Shown piece after piece: positions 34,112-43,198 of a DNA stretch of 64,000 nucleotides. The stretch is from assembly GCF_011046735.1 (NCBI RefSeq), contig NZ_CP049258.1:6838001-6902000 (forward strand), given 5' to 3'. Position numbers and translations under genes: made by a program. The stretch is from Nordella sp. HKS 07. Lineage in GTDB: Bacteria > Pseudomonadota > Alphaproteobacteria > Rhizobiales > Aestuariivirgaceae. A model generated the notes under the pieces. That model searched no databases. It saw only the letters and a list, made by a program, of their open reading frames with translations, and was not told the origin of the DNA. Positions within the stretch are counted from its first letter, which is position 1. Each line of letters opens with the position of its first letter.

Positions 34112-35314
34112 ATGAGGAAATCTATCGTGATGGCGGCCATGGCGAGCCTCGTCGCCTCGACCGCCATGGCGCAGGCGGAGGACGTCAAGATCGGCGCGTT
34201 GATGGACGTGACCGGCCCTCTGGCGAGCTTCATCCCGCCTTTGATGAATGCCGCCAACTTCGCCATAAAGAATGTGAATGACGGCGGCGGCCTTCTCGAC
34301 GGCAAGGCCGTGCTGGTGGTCGGCGACAGCCAGGCCGCCTCGCAGCCGGCGGTCGACGCCGCCAACAAGCTGATCAATGTCGAGAATGTGCCGATTGTCA
34401 TGGGGGCGCTGGCTTCGGGCTCCACCATCGCCGCCGCCACCGCGGTCACCATTCCGGCCGGCGTCGTGCAGATCTCGCCGACTGCCACCTCACCCGCCAT
34501 GACCGATATGAAGGACGGTGACCATCTCTTCCGTCTCGTGCCGAGCGACAACTACCAGGGCGACGTGCTGGCCAAGATCGTGCTCGACGAGGGCATCAAG
34601 AAGGTCGCCATCACCTATGTGAACAACGACTATGGCGTCGGCATCGCCAACACCTTCAACGCCGCCTTCAAGAAAGCGGGTGGCGAGGTGACGGCTTTCG
34701 AGAAGCATGAAGACAAGAAGAACTCCTACCGCTCAGAGATCGCCACGCTTGCCAAGAACGGACCGGAGGCCCTGGTGGTCATCGCCTATGCCTCGGGCTC
34801 GGGCTCGAAGATCGTCAAGCAGGCGATAGAAGGCGGCTTCTTCCAGCGCTTCATCGGAACTGACGGCTTACGCGACGACCAGCTCATCAAGGAAGTGGGC
34901 GCCGACGCGTTGAAGGATTCCTTCTTCTCCGCGCCGACATCGCCCGACAAGAACGAGGCTTCCGCCAAGCTGCATGAGGCTTTCAACGCCGAATTCAAGG
35001 AGGGCGCCGACAAGCCCTTCGTCGACCAGACCTATGATGCGACCTTCCTTGCGGCCCTCGCCGTCGAGAAGGCGGGCTCCACCGACCGCACCAAGATGAG
35101 CCAGGCCCTGCGCGACGTCGCCACCGCGCCCGGCGAGGTGATCGGCCCCGGCGAATGGGCCAAGGCCAAGGAGCTGATCAAGGCCGGCAAGGACATCAAC
35201 TATGAGGGGGCTGGCGGCTCCTACGAGTTCGACGCCAATGGCGATGTGACGGGCTATATCGGCAAGTTCATCGTCGACGGCGACACCTACAAGCAGATCG
35301 CCATATTCCAGTGA
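34112..35314 (+). CDS. Liv-type ABC transporter periplasmic binding protein
   Basis: 400 residues. Signal peptide MRKSIVMAAMASLVASTAMA, cleaved before QAEDVKIGALMDVTGPLASF. The two-lobed type-I binding fold shows GVVQISPTATSPAMTD, NDYGVGIANTF and FIGTDGLRDD. Ligands of this group are branched-chain amino acids, amides, aromatic acids or nucleosides; the sequence does not decide. The ATG has a strong gggaggaatata. It is followed by a repeat and then the ATPase genes. Confidence 0.9.
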   Translation: MRKSIVMAAMASLVASTAMAQAEDVKIGALMDVTGPLASFIPPLMNAANFAIKNVNDGGGLLDGKAVLVVGDSQAASQPAVDAANKLINVENVPIVMGALASGSTIAAATAVTIPAGVVQISPTATSPAMTDMKDGDHLFRLVPSDNYQGDVLAKIVLDEGIKKVAITYVNNDYGVGIANTFNAAFKKAGGEVTAFEKHEDKKNSYRSEIATLAKNGPEALVVIAYASGSGSKIVKQAIEGGFFQRFIGTDGLRDDQLIKEVGADALKDSFFSAPTSPDKNEASAKLHEAFNAEFKEGADKPFVDQTYDATFLAALAVEKAGSTDRTKMSQALRDVATAPGEVIGPGEWAKAKELIKAGKDINYEGAGGSYEFDANGDVTGYIGKFIVDGDTYKQIAIFQ

Positions 35315-35320
35315 TGTATT

Positions 35321-35472
35321 TCCCCTCTCCCCCGCCGGGGGAGAGGGAGGGATCCAATGCGCAGCATTGGGAGGGTGAGGGGGATCAGCCGAGAAGGCTA
35401 CCCAACAGCTCATCCTGACTTGCGCACAGGTTCCCCCTCACCCTAACCCTCTCCCCCGCAGGGGGAGAGGGG
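35321..35472. repeat. cctctcccc-family repeat R5
   Basis: Inverted pair: cccctctcccccgccggggg, stem tccaatgcgcagcattggga, agggtgaggggg, then ccccctcaccctaaccctct, ccccgcaggggg. It lies between livK and livG, where attenuation of downstream expression relative to the binding protein is common. Confidence 0.75.
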
Positions 35473-35491
35473 ATTTCGGACCAGAGGCCTC

Positions 35492-36265
35492 GTGATCACG
35501 CTTGAAAACATCGTTATGCGCTTCGGCGGCCTCCATGCCGTCGATGATGTCAGCTTTGCCATCGACAAGGGCGTGATCACCGGCCTCATCGGCCCCAATG
35601 GCGCCGGCAAGACGACGCTCTTCAACATCATCGCCGGACGGCTTTTCCCCACTTCCGGCCGCGTGCTGCTCGAAGGCGAGGACATCACCCATCTTCCTCC
35701 CCATGTGAGAAGCCGCAAGGGCCTCGCCCGCACCTTCCAGATCCCGCATGAATTCGGCGGCCTGACCGTGCTCGAGAATCTGATGGTCTCCGGCGACACC
35801 AGCCAGGGTGAGAATGCCTTCAACGCCGTTCTGCGCCGAGGCCTGTTTCTGCGCGAGGAGCGCGCCGTCTATGAGCGCGCCCGCGATACGCTCGACTTCC
35901 TCGAGCTTTCCCCTGTGAAGAACGAGAAGGCCGGCAATCTCTCGGGCGGCCAGAAGAAACTGCTCGAGCTCGGCCGCACCTTGATGCGCGAGCCGCGCCT
36001 GATCCTGCTCGACGAGATCGGCGCCGGCATCAACCGCACGCTGCTCGGCAAAATTGCCGAGAAGATCAAGCGCCTCAATGCCGAGCGCGGCTTTACCTTC
36101 TGCCTCATCGAGCATGACCTCGATTATGTCTCTAGACTCTGCTCCGATGTCATCGTGATGGCGCAAGGGTCCCTCCTCACCCGCGGCACGATCGAGGAGG
36201 TGCGTCAGGACGAGGACGTCATCGAGGCCTATTTCGGCGGCGGCAAATACGAGGTCGGCCTGTGA
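35492..36265 (+). CDS. livG: Liv-type ABC transporter ATPase (LivG)
   Basis: 257 residues. Walker [11 protein letters not shown]-loop region RTFQIPHEFGGLTVLENLMV, signature LSGGQKKLLELGR, Walker B LILLDEIGAGI, switch His in CLIEHDLDYV. The DEI in place of the usual DEP is a small deviation. The start is GTG at 35492. It overlaps livF by 4 bp (GTGA). Confidence 0.9.
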   Translation: MITLENIVMRFGGLHAVDDVSFAIDKGVITGLIGPNGAGKTTLFNIIAGRLFPTSGRVLLEGEDITHLPPHVRSRKGLARTFQIPHEFGGLTVLENLMVSGDTSQGENAFNAVLRRGLFLREERAVYERARDTLDFLELSPVKNEKAGNLSGGQKKLLELGRTLMREPRLILLDEIGAGINRTLLGKIAEKIKRLNAERGFTFCLIEHDLDYVSRLCSDVIVMAQGSLLTRGTIEEVRQDEDVIEAYFGGGKYEVGL

Positions 36266-36984
36266 GTGCCCTTCTCGCCATTGACCGCCTCACCGCCGGC
36301 TATGGCGGCCTGCCCATCATCGACAAAATCAATCTCCGGGTGGCGCCGAAGGAGATCATCGTCGTCATCGGGCCCAATGGCGCCGGCAAGTCGACGGTGC
36401 TCAAGTCGGTCTTCGCGTTGACCAGCATCATCTCAGGCTCGATCCAGTTTGCGGGCCAGGAGATTTCACGGCTGGCGACCCAGAAACTGGTGCCCATGGG
36501 CATCGCCGCCGTGCCGCAGACGCGCAATATCTTCCCTTCCCTCACCGTGAGGGAAAATCTCGATATCGGCACCTATGCGGCGCCGCCGCGCAACCGGGCG
36601 CAGGTCGAAGAGAGCGTTCTCACCCTCTTCCCCGACCTCAAGGCCAAGCTCGACCAGCCGGCGGGCGAGCTCTCGGGCGGCCAGCGCCAGATGGTCACAC
36701 TTGGCCGCGCGCTGATGAGCGAGCCCAAGCTGCTCCTGCTCGACGAGCCGACCGCCGGCCTGTCGCCCGCCTATCTCGAGCGCATCTTCGATCTGATCCT
36801 CGATATCCGCGAGACCGGCATCACCATCCTGATGGTCGAGCAGAATGCCAGACAGGCGCTGAGCATCGCCGACCGCGCCTATGTCCTGGTCAATGGCCGC
36901 AACTTCGCCTCCGACACCGGCGCCAGTCTCCTCGCCAATGACGAGATCCGCCGCTCCTTCCTGGGAGGTGCTCGCCCGTCATGA
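36262..36984 (+). CDS. livF: Liv-type ABC transporter ATPase (LivF)
   Basis: 240 residues. Walker A GPNGAGKST, FPSLTVRENLDIGTY, signature ELSGGQRQMVTLGRALM, Walker [14 protein letters not shown], and MVEQNARQALSIADRAYVL, all LivF marks. Start is GTG overlapping the livG stop. Its stop TGA lies inside a 16-bp sequence that is repeated at the start of livH, with a repeat insertion between. Confidence 0.9.
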   Translation: MSALLAIDRLTAGYGGLPIIDKINLRVAPKEIIVVIGPNGAGKSTVLKSVFALTSIISGSIQFAGQEISRLATQKLVPMGIAAVPQTRNIFPSLTVRENLDIGTYAAPPRNRAQVEESVLTLFPDLKAKLDQPAGELSGGQRQMVTLGRALMSEPKLLLLDEPTAGLSPAYLERIFDLILDIRETGITILMVEQNARQALSIADRAYVLVNGRNFASDTGASLLANDEIRRSFLGGARPS

Positions 36985-37326
36985 TGGATAGCCTCTTTAA
37001 GCTAACCCCTCCGTATTCCCCTTCTCCCGCTTGCGGGGCGAGGTACGACGGCGAAGCCGTCAAAAAGGTCCAGTGGACCTTTTTGAGTACCGAGCGCCGG
37101 AGCGCAAGCGGAGGCCGGGTCAGGTGCCCGATAGGACGGATGAGGGTGCTGGTCGGGCAAACGGCGCTGTCACAGAACTGCATTCGGTGCAGCAGCAGGC
37201 CTTTAAGAATATCGCCTGTGGAAAGACACCCTCACCCGGCCTTCGGCCACCCTCTCCCGCAAGGCGGAAAATTTGAGGCGATACCCGCCGTAATTTCCCT
37301 GAGCGATGAGCGCCCGTCATGATGGA
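36973..37326. repeat. 338-bp insertion flanked by a 16-bp direct repeat, containing cctctcccc repeat R6
   Basis: CGCCCGTCATGATGGA occurs at 36973-36988 (livF end) and again at 37311-37326 (livH start). Between them, 37017-37268 holds a diverged cctctcccc-type unit (ccttctcccgcttgcggggc ... cacccggccttcggccaccc) and a hairpin aaaaggtccagtggaccttt. No gene is seen in 36985-37318. The duplicated 16-mer is just what a livF-livH overlap (ATGATG) would look like before insertion. Confidence 0.75.
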
Positions 37327-38209
37327 GTTCATCAACTTCTACCTGATCCCCGGCCTGGCGCTCGGCTCGGTCTATGCGTTGGGCGCCATCGGTATCTCGA
37401 TGATCTTCGGCATATTGCGCTTCGCTCACTTCGCCCATGGCGATGTGATGACGCTCGGCGCCTATGGCACGCTGACGGCTGTCTGGATGTCAGGGCTGCA
37501 TCCGCTGCTGATGCTCCCCGTCGGCATCGTGCTGGTGGTGCTGGCGGTGCTCGCCGTCGACAAGGTCTTCTACAAGCCGCTGCGCGACCTGCCGACCATC
37601 TACACCGTGATCGCCTCTTTCGGCGTCGCGCTGATCTTCCGCTCGCTCATCCAGCTCATCTGGGGCTCGCAGAACGAAGTGTTCATCCGGGGTGTGCAGA
37701 AACCAGTCGTTCTCTTTGATTTGATTCGCGTTTCCCTGCTCCACATCGAGTCGATCGCGATCATCGTAGTGGTCGCGATCGCGCTTCATTATTTCCTGTC
37801 GCGCACCCGGACCGGCCGCTCCATGCGCGCCGTCTCCGACAACGCCGAACTCGCCCGGGTGGCGGGGCTCGACACCGAGAAGGTCGTGCGCTCGACCTGG
37901 ATCATCGGCGGCAGCCTCGCGGCAATCGCCGGCGTTCTTGCCGGCCTCGACACCAACATCCAGCCCAATCTCGGCTGGAACCTCATTCTGCCGATGTTCG
38001 CGGCAGCTGTTTTGGGTGGCATCGGCAAGCCCATGGGGGCGCTTCTGGGCGGCATGGTCATCGGACTGATCGAGGAGCTGTCTTCCTATCCCTGGATCAC
38101 CGACGAGCCCTTGATCAATCCGAGCTACAAGACCGCGACCGCCTTCCTCATCATGGTGATCCTGCTTATCTTTCGCCCGCAGGGCCTGCTCAAGGGGAGG
38201 CTCTTCTGA
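37319..38209 (+). CDS. livH: Liv-type ABC transporter permease (LivH)
   Basis: 296 residues, about eight membrane helices, opening MMEFINFYLIPGLALGSVYALGAIG and including the LivH loops FAHFAHGDVMTLGAY, YKPLRD and RAVSDNAELARVAGLDTEKV (coupling to the ATPases), ending LIFRPQGLLKGRLF. Two ATG codons in tandem (37319, 37322) can start it. Its stop overlaps the livM start by one base (TGATG). Confidence 0.92.
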   Translation: MMEFINFYLIPGLALGSVYALGAIGISMIFGILRFAHFAHGDVMTLGAYGTLTAVWMSGLHPLLMLPVGIVLVVLAVLAVDKVFYKPLRDLPTIYTVIASFGVALIFRSLIQLIWGSQNEVFIRGVQKPVVLFDLIRVSLLHIESIAIIVVVAIALHYFLSRTRTGRSMRAVSDNAELARVAGLDTEKVVRSTWIIGGSLAAIAGVLAGLDTNIQPNLGWNLILPMFAAAVLGGIGKPMGALLGGMVIGLIEELSSYPWITDEPLINPSYKTATAFLIMVILLIFRPQGLLKGRLF

Positions 38210-39177
38210 TGGATCCGGTTGGCCTCCTGTTCTATCTCGTCGCCTTCCTGATCATGGGCGGCATCTATGCCATTCTCTGCCTCGCCCTCAATGTGCAATG
38301 GGGCTATGGCGGACTTTTCAATGCCGGCATTGCCGGCTTCTTCGCCGTCGGCGCCTATACATCGGCCCTGCTAACCGCCGCTCCGGCCGCGACGCATCTG
38401 GGCGGCTATGAGCTTCCCGTGGTGGTCGGCATCATCGCCGCCGCGGTGACCGCCGGCCTCACCGGCTGGGCCGTCGCCAAGATCTGCATCAGGCTCAAGA
38501 GCGACTATCTCGCTATGGCTTCGATCGGCATTGCCGAGATCCTGCGCATGGTGATCGTCAATGAGGACTGGCTGACCAATGGCAGCCTCGGCATCACCAA
38601 CATCCCGCGCCCCTTCGATGGGCTGGTCCAGGGCCGCGCCGCCGACATCCTCTTTCTCGTCTTCGTCTGGCTGGTCGTGGGTATCGTTTATCTGATCTGC
38701 AACCGCCTCTATGACAGCCCCTGGGGCCGCACCTTGCGCGCCGTGCGCGACAATGAGGACGCCGCCCGCGCCGTCGGCAAGGATGTCGACGCCTTCCGGC
38801 TGCAGACCTTCGTCATCGGCGCGGCGCTGATGGGCATCGCCGGCGCCCTCAGCGCCCATTATTTCCGCTTCCTCTCCCCCGAGGCGACCGAGCCGCTGTT
38901 CATCACCTTTCTGGTCTGGGTGATGCTGATGATGGGCGGTAGCGGCAACAACAAGGGCGCCATCGTGGGCGCGCTCGCCGTCTGGGCCATCTGGTCTCTG
39001 ACCGAGATATTGACCAACCGCTTTCCGGCGGAGCTCGCCACACGATCGTCTTATATCCGCATGCTGCTGATCGGCCTATTGTTGCAGGTTGTTCTGCAGA
39101 GATACCGCTCAGGGCTTCTGCCCGAACGTTCGCCCGGCATCGCTTTTGACAAGGACAAAGACAAGACCCATGGCTGA
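38209..39177 (+). CDS. livM: Liv-type ABC transporter permease (LivM)
   Basis: 322 residues with about nine membrane helices; NVQWGYGGLFNAGIAGFFAVGAYTSALL and RAVRDNEDAARAVGKDVDAFRLQTFVIGAALMGIAGAL are LivM hallmarks (only key parts given). The C-terminal tail FDKDKDKTHG is acidic/basic. The stop lies 8 bp inside the next gene. Confidence 0.92.
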   Translation: MDPVGLLFYLVAFLIMGGIYAILCLALNVQWGYGGLFNAGIAGFFAVGAYTSALLTAAPAATHLGGYELPVVVGIIAAAVTAGLTGWAVAKICIRLKSDYLAMASIGIAEILRMVIVNEDWLTNGSLGITNIPRPFDGLVQGRAADILFLVFVWLVVGIVYLICNRLYDSPWGRTLRAVRDNEDAARAVGKDVDAFRLQTFVIGAALMGIAGALSAHYFRFLSPEATEPLFITFLVWVMLMMGGSGNNKGAIVGALAVWAIWSLTEILTNRFPAELATRSSYIRMLLIGLLLQVVLQRYRSGLLPERSPGIAFDKDKDKTHG

Positions 39178-39940
39178 CTGGATCAAACGCTTCTCGCTCA
39201 CCGGCAAGGCGGCACTCGTCACCGGCGCCACCAAGGGCATCGGTCTCGACATCTGCAAGGTTCTGGCCGATGCCGGCGCTGATATCGCCGCCGTGGGGCG
39301 TGACGAGGCGGGCCTCGCCGAGGTCAGCCGAGCGGTCGAAGCCCTGGGGCGCAAATGCGTGACGATCGCGGCCGATCTCGCCAGCGCCGAGGGCCCTATC
39401 GAGGCGGCGCGCACGGCGCTGCAGAGCTTCGGCACCATCGACATCCTGGTCAACAATGCCGGCATCGCCCTGATCGACACGCTGCTCGAAGCGTCGATCG
39501 ACGACTGGGACAAGACCATGGCGGTCAATCTCCGCGCGCCCTTCCTACTTGCCAAGGAGCTGGCGCCCAAGATGATCGCCCAGCGCGCCGGCAAGATCAT
39601 CAATATCTCGTCGCAGGCCGGCATCGTCGCCATCGACGGCCATGCCGCCTATTCAGCCTCCAAGGGCGGCCTCAACATGCTGACCAAGGTCATGACCTGC
39701 GAATGGGCCAGGCACAATATCCAGACCAACGCCATCTGCCCGACGATTATCCTTACCCCCATGGGCGAGCAGGTCTGGGGGGATCCAGCCAAGGGCAAGC
39801 CGATGCTCGACAGGACGCCGCTCGGCCGCTTTGGCAAGCCGCAGGAAGTGGCTGATCTCGTGCTTTACCTCGCCTCGCATGCCTCGGACCTCGTCTGCGG
39901 CGAGACGATCCTGATCGACGGCGGGTTTACCGCGCTTTGA
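39170..39940 (+). CDS. SDR oxidoreductase (gluconate 5-dehydrogenase-like)
   Basis: 256 residues of the classical SDR family: TGATKGIGLDIC for cofactor, NNAGI, catalytic S in NISSQAGI, Y and K in YSASKGG, and a C-terminal DGGFTAL. Loops resemble gluconate 5-dehydrogenase/KduD-type enzymes. The ATG at 39170 overlaps the livM stop by 8 bp, so it belongs to the transporter operon and should oxidise or reduce the imported compound or a product of it. Confidence 0.87.
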   Translation: MADWIKRFSLTGKAALVTGATKGIGLDICKVLADAGADIAAVGRDEAGLAEVSRAVEALGRKCVTIAADLASAEGPIEAARTALQSFGTIDILVNNAGIALIDTLLEASIDDWDKTMAVNLRAPFLLAKELAPKMIAQRAGKIINISSQAGIVAIDGHAAYSASKGGLNMLTKVMTCEWARHNIQTNAICPTIILTPMGEQVWGDPAKGKPMLDRTPLGRFGKPQEVADLVLYLASHASDLVCGETILIDGGFTAL

Positions 39941-39961
39941 GATAGCTCCGCGGAGCATGGC

Positions 39962-40963
39962 ATGACGATTTCGGTGGGCATTATCGGGACAGGCGTGATG
40001 GGCGCCGATCATGCACGCATCCTCGCATCGCAAGTGGCGGGCGTCCGCTTGCATGCGGTGACGGATACCGATCCCGGGCGCGCCAGATCCGTTGCCGATG
40101 CGACCGGCGCCGATCATGTAGCGGCCAATCCGATGGCCCTCATCAATGACCCGGGCGTCGACGCCATTCTCATCGCCTCCCCCGACCAGACCCATCGTGA
40201 GCTCACGCTTGCTTGCCTGGCGGCGAGGAAACCCGTGCTGTGCGAAAAGCCTCTGGCGCCTACCGCGCGCGAATGCCTTGATGTTTTAGCGGCGGAAGTG
40301 GCGCTCGGCCGTCGTCTGGTGCAGGTCGGCTATATGCGGCGCTTCGATCCGGCCTATGTCGAGATGAAGGCCACACTGCAATCCGGCCGATTGGGGCGGC
40401 CGCTTTTCTTCCATTGCATTCATCGCAACCTGTCGGCCCCGCCTTGGTTCGATTCCAGGATGGCCATAACCAACTCGGCGGTCCACGAAATCGATATCGC
40501 GCGCTGGCTGCTCGAAGATGAGCTTGAGAGCATTCAGGTCTTCCGGCCTTCTACCTCGGATCCTCTCGGAGAGGTCTCGCCGGTTTTCCTGGTCATCACG
40601 ACCGCTCAAGGGCGGATCGTAAATGTGGAGAATAACAACAATGGCGGCTATGGCTATGATGTGCGCGGCGAGCTCGCCTGCGAAAAGGGTTCCGTCTCGC
40701 TTCATTCTCCCGTCAACAGTGAGATCAGCATCAACCTGGTACGCGGGACAAGCTACGCGCCGGACTGGCGGCAGCGCTTCGCTCAAGCTTACCGGCAGCA
40801 GCTGCAGGCCTGGGTAAATTCCGTCACGACGGGCGTCGCGGTCGGCGCCAGCGCCTGGGACGGCTATGCCGCATCGACCGCCGCGGAAGCTGGCCTCAAG
40901 GCCCTTGCCGAGGGGCTGCCCTCCCGGATCACGATGGAACCAAGGCCGGCGCTTTATGCGTGA
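39962..40963 (+). CDS. Gfo/Idh/MocA-family dehydrogenase (inositol 2-dehydrogenase-like)
   Basis: 333 residues. Rossmann start VGIIGTGVMGADHARIL, EKP motif in LCEKPLAPTARE, and the catalytic-domain pattern YMRRFDPAYVEMK...HCIHRNLSAP...NSAVHEIDIARWLL. This subfamily includes myo-inositol and scyllo-inositol dehydrogenases. It follows the SDR gene by 21 bp and ends the operon. An inositol or sugar-like substrate would be odd for a Liv importer, which leaves the pathway open. Confidence 0.87.
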   Translation: MTISVGIIGTGVMGADHARILASQVAGVRLHAVTDTDPGRARSVADATGADHVAANPMALINDPGVDAILIASPDQTHRELTLACLAARKPVLCEKPLAPTARECLDVLAAEVALGRRLVQVGYMRRFDPAYVEMKATLQSGRLGRPLFFHCIHRNLSAPPWFDSRMAITNSAVHEIDIARWLLEDELESIQVFRPSTSDPLGEVSPVFLVITTAQGRIVNVENNNNGGYGYDVRGELACEKGSVSLHSPVNSEISINLVRGTSYAPDWRQRFAQAYRQQLQAWVNSVTTGVAVGASAWDGYAASTAAEAGLKALAEGLPSRITMEPRPALYA

Positions 40964-41288
40964 ACGCAGCCGCTCCAGCGCCCTCCCGCATTGTTGCGGT
41001 TTCAGCAGCTAGGGTTCGCCGGCACCAACCGATATCGGTGGCAGCTACCCGGAGAATGAATGGCGCCTGTCCGACATCTATTGCAGAGTTGCAGCGCATT
41101 GTTTCAATATCGCAACGATCGCTACTGAGAAAAATTACCTAGCGTGAGACGTTCTTGAAGTCGCACAGAAATAAGGAAAAGCGGCACCTTGCTCTATGTA
41201 TCACGCTCATTTCAACATCGCGTCGGACGCCGTCTATGGCCATTGACCCATGGTGCAACGGCTTAGTTCGCGAGCGAACCCGCCCGAC
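40964..41288. other. Intergenic region between converging operons
   Basis: 325 bp, locally AT-richer (41085-41210). It contains a 12-bp perfect palindrome accgatatcggt (41028-41039). No convincing gene; a 60-residue frame from 40960 has no family look and no ribosome site. No strong terminator hairpin seen. Confidence 0.4.
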
Positions 41289-42245
41289 TCACTCGAGGGG
41301 ATGATGGCAGGCGATCTGGTGGTTCAAGCCGATAGGTTGCAGCGGCGGATCGATGCCGCGGCAGAGCTCCGTGGCTCTCGGACATCTCGTGTGGAAGCTG
41401 CAGCCACTGGGCTTGTCCGCTGGATTGGGCGTCTCGCCTTTCAGGATGATGCGCGCACGCCGGCGCTCGCGCGCCGGATCGGGGATCGGGATCGCCGAAA
41501 GCAGCGCAGCCGTATAGGGATGGCGCGGCATCCTGAACAGGACGGCGCGCGGGGCGCGCTCGACGATGCGGCCCAGATGCATGACGGCGACATCGCTGCA
41601 CATATGGGCGACGACGCTCAGATCGTGGCTGATGAACAGCATCGTGAGCCCGCGCTCGGCCTGGAGCTGGCGCAGCAGGTTCATGATCTGCGCCCGGGTC
41701 GAGACGTCCAATGCCGAAACAGGCTCGTCGGCCACGATGAAGGCCGGATCGGTGCTGATGGCGCGCGCGATCACGGCGCGCTGGCGCTGGCCACCCGATA
41801 TTTCATGTGGGTAGCGCGCCATGAAGGCGGTGGCGAGGCCCGCCTGCTCGATGGCGGCCGCGGCCTGCCGCCGAGCATCGGCGCGCGACCAGCCCTGGAC
41901 GCGCAGATGCTCCACCACCGTGGCGCCGACTGTCATACGTGGATTGAGGGCGCCGGACGGGTCCTGAAAGATGATCTGGCGCTCGCGGCGCAGGCGCGCC
42001 ACGAAGGAACGCTCGGGCGTGGCCGTATCCTTCCCTTCGAACAGGACATTGCCCAGGCTCGGCTTCTGCAGACCGACCAGTATGCGGCCAAGTGTGCTCT
42101 TGCCGCTGCCCGATCCGCCGACCAGCCCCAATGTGGCGCCGCGCGCCACGCCGAGGTCGACGCCGTCGAGCGCATGCAGGATACGATGCCGGCCGAGCGG
42201 GTAATGGCGCACGAGATTCTTCGCTTGGATCAGCATGTCCGTCAT
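41289..42245 (-). CDS. Dipeptide/oligopeptide ABC transporter ATPase (OppF/DppF)
   Basis: 318 residues. Walker A GGSGSGKSTLGR, signature ISGGQRQRAVIARA, Walker B FIVADEPVSALDVS, FISHDLSVVAHMCSDV and the C-terminal oligopeptide-transporter extension PHPYTAALLSA...CSFHTRCPRATELC with the Cys cluster that binds Fe-S in some homologs. Starts within the oppD stop (ATGA). Confidence 0.92.
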   Translation of the reverse strand: MTDMLIQAKNLVRHYPLGRHRILHALDGVDLGVARGATLGLVGGSGSGKSTLGRILVGLQKPSLGNVLFEGKDTATPERSFVARLRRERQIIFQDPSGALNPRMTVGATVVEHLRVQGWSRADARRQAAAAIEQAGLATAFMARYPHEISGGQRQRAVIARAISTDPAFIVADEPVSALDVSTRAQIMNLLRQLQAERGLTMLFISHDLSVVAHMCSDVAVMHLGRIVERAPRAVLFRMPRHPYTAALLSAIPIPDPARERRRARIILKGETPNPADKPSGCSFHTRCPRATELCRGIDPPLQPIGLNHQIACHHPLE

Positions 42246-43198
42246 GGCGCATTCCAGCAGGAGACGAAATGGCCCTCGCCAATCTGCCGCAGCGACGGCG
42301 GAACCAGGCAGGCTTCGTTCGCGTTCGTACAGCGCGGCGCGAAGCGGCAGCCCGTCTGGTACTCCGCTCCCTCGACGCTACCGCGAATGGTTGGCACCGG
42401 CTCGTCCCAGCCGCTGTCGAGCTGCGGAATGGAGCGCAGCAGTCCATGCGTGTAGGGATGCGCCGGGTTAGCGAACAGCTCCTCCGTGGCCGCCATTTCC
42501 ACGATCGCCCCCGCATACATGACCGCAACGCGGTCGGTCATGCCGGCGACAACGCCCAGATCATGGGTGATCAGGATGACGCCCATGCCAGCCTCGCGGG
42601 CGAGGCCGCGCAACAATTCGAGGATCTGCGCCTGCACGGTGACATCGAGCGCCGTGGTTGGTTCGTCCGCCAGAAGCAGGCGCGGTGCACAGGCCATCGC
42701 CATGGCGATCACCACGCGCTGGCACATCCCGCCCGACATCTCATGCGGATAGACCGAAAAGCGCTCCTCGGGCGCGGCGATGCCGACCTTGCGCAGCAGA
42801 TCGATGGCACGCCCGCGCGCCTCGTGACGAGATATTTCCAGATGCGCCATCAGGGCCTCGACGATCTGGTCGCCGACCCGGATCATCGGATGCAGGGCCG
42901 TTGCCGGATCTTGGAAGATCATGGCGATGTCGGCGCCGCGCCGCGCCCGCATCGCCGCCTCGTCGAGGCTCAGAAGGTCGACGCCCTCCAGAAAGGCGGC
43001 GCCACCGAGCTGCGCATCGCGCAGGAGCCGCATCAGCGCCAACGCCGTCGTCGACTTGCCGCAGCCCGATTCACCGACGAGGCCCAGCATCTCGCCTTGC
43101 GCGACATCGAAAGAAATACCGTCGACGGCGTTCGATCGGCCAAAGGCGACGAGGAGATTCTCGACCCTGAGCAATGGGATGGGCCCCTCGCCCGTCAT
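42242..43198 (-). CDS. Dipeptide/oligopeptide ABC transporter ATPase (OppD/DppD)
   Basis: 318 residues. Walker [15 protein letters not shown], signature [14 protein letters not shown], Walker [37 protein letters not shown], and the C-terminal [14 protein letters not shown] extension. The ATG at 43198 overlaps the permease stop by 4 bp; longer upstream frames lie inside the permease gene and were dropped. Confidence 0.92.
   Translation of the reverse strand: MTGEGPIPLLRVENLLVAFGRSNAVDGISFDVAQGEMLGLVGESGCGKSTTALALMRLLRDAQLGGAAFLEGVDLLSLDEAAMRARRGADIAMIFQDPATALHPMIRVGDQIVEALMAHLEISRHEARGRAIDLLRKVGIAAPEERFSVYPHEMSGGMCQRVVIAMAMACAPRLLLADEPTTALDVTVQAQILELLRGLAREAGMGVILITHDLGVVAGMTDRVAVMYAGAIVEMAATEELFANPAHPYTHGLLRSIPQLDSGWDEPVPTIRGSVEGAEYQTGCRFAPRCTNANEACLVPPSLRQIGEGHFVSCWNAP

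Noticed and set aside
41028-41039. Perfect palindrome accgatatcggt as an operator
   Set aside because: It lies between the ends of two converging operons, where no promoter is expected; no second copy seen.
40960-41142. 60-residue frame after the Gfo/Idh/MocA gene
   Set aside because: GTG start inside the previous stop, no ribosome site, no recognisable composition or family.
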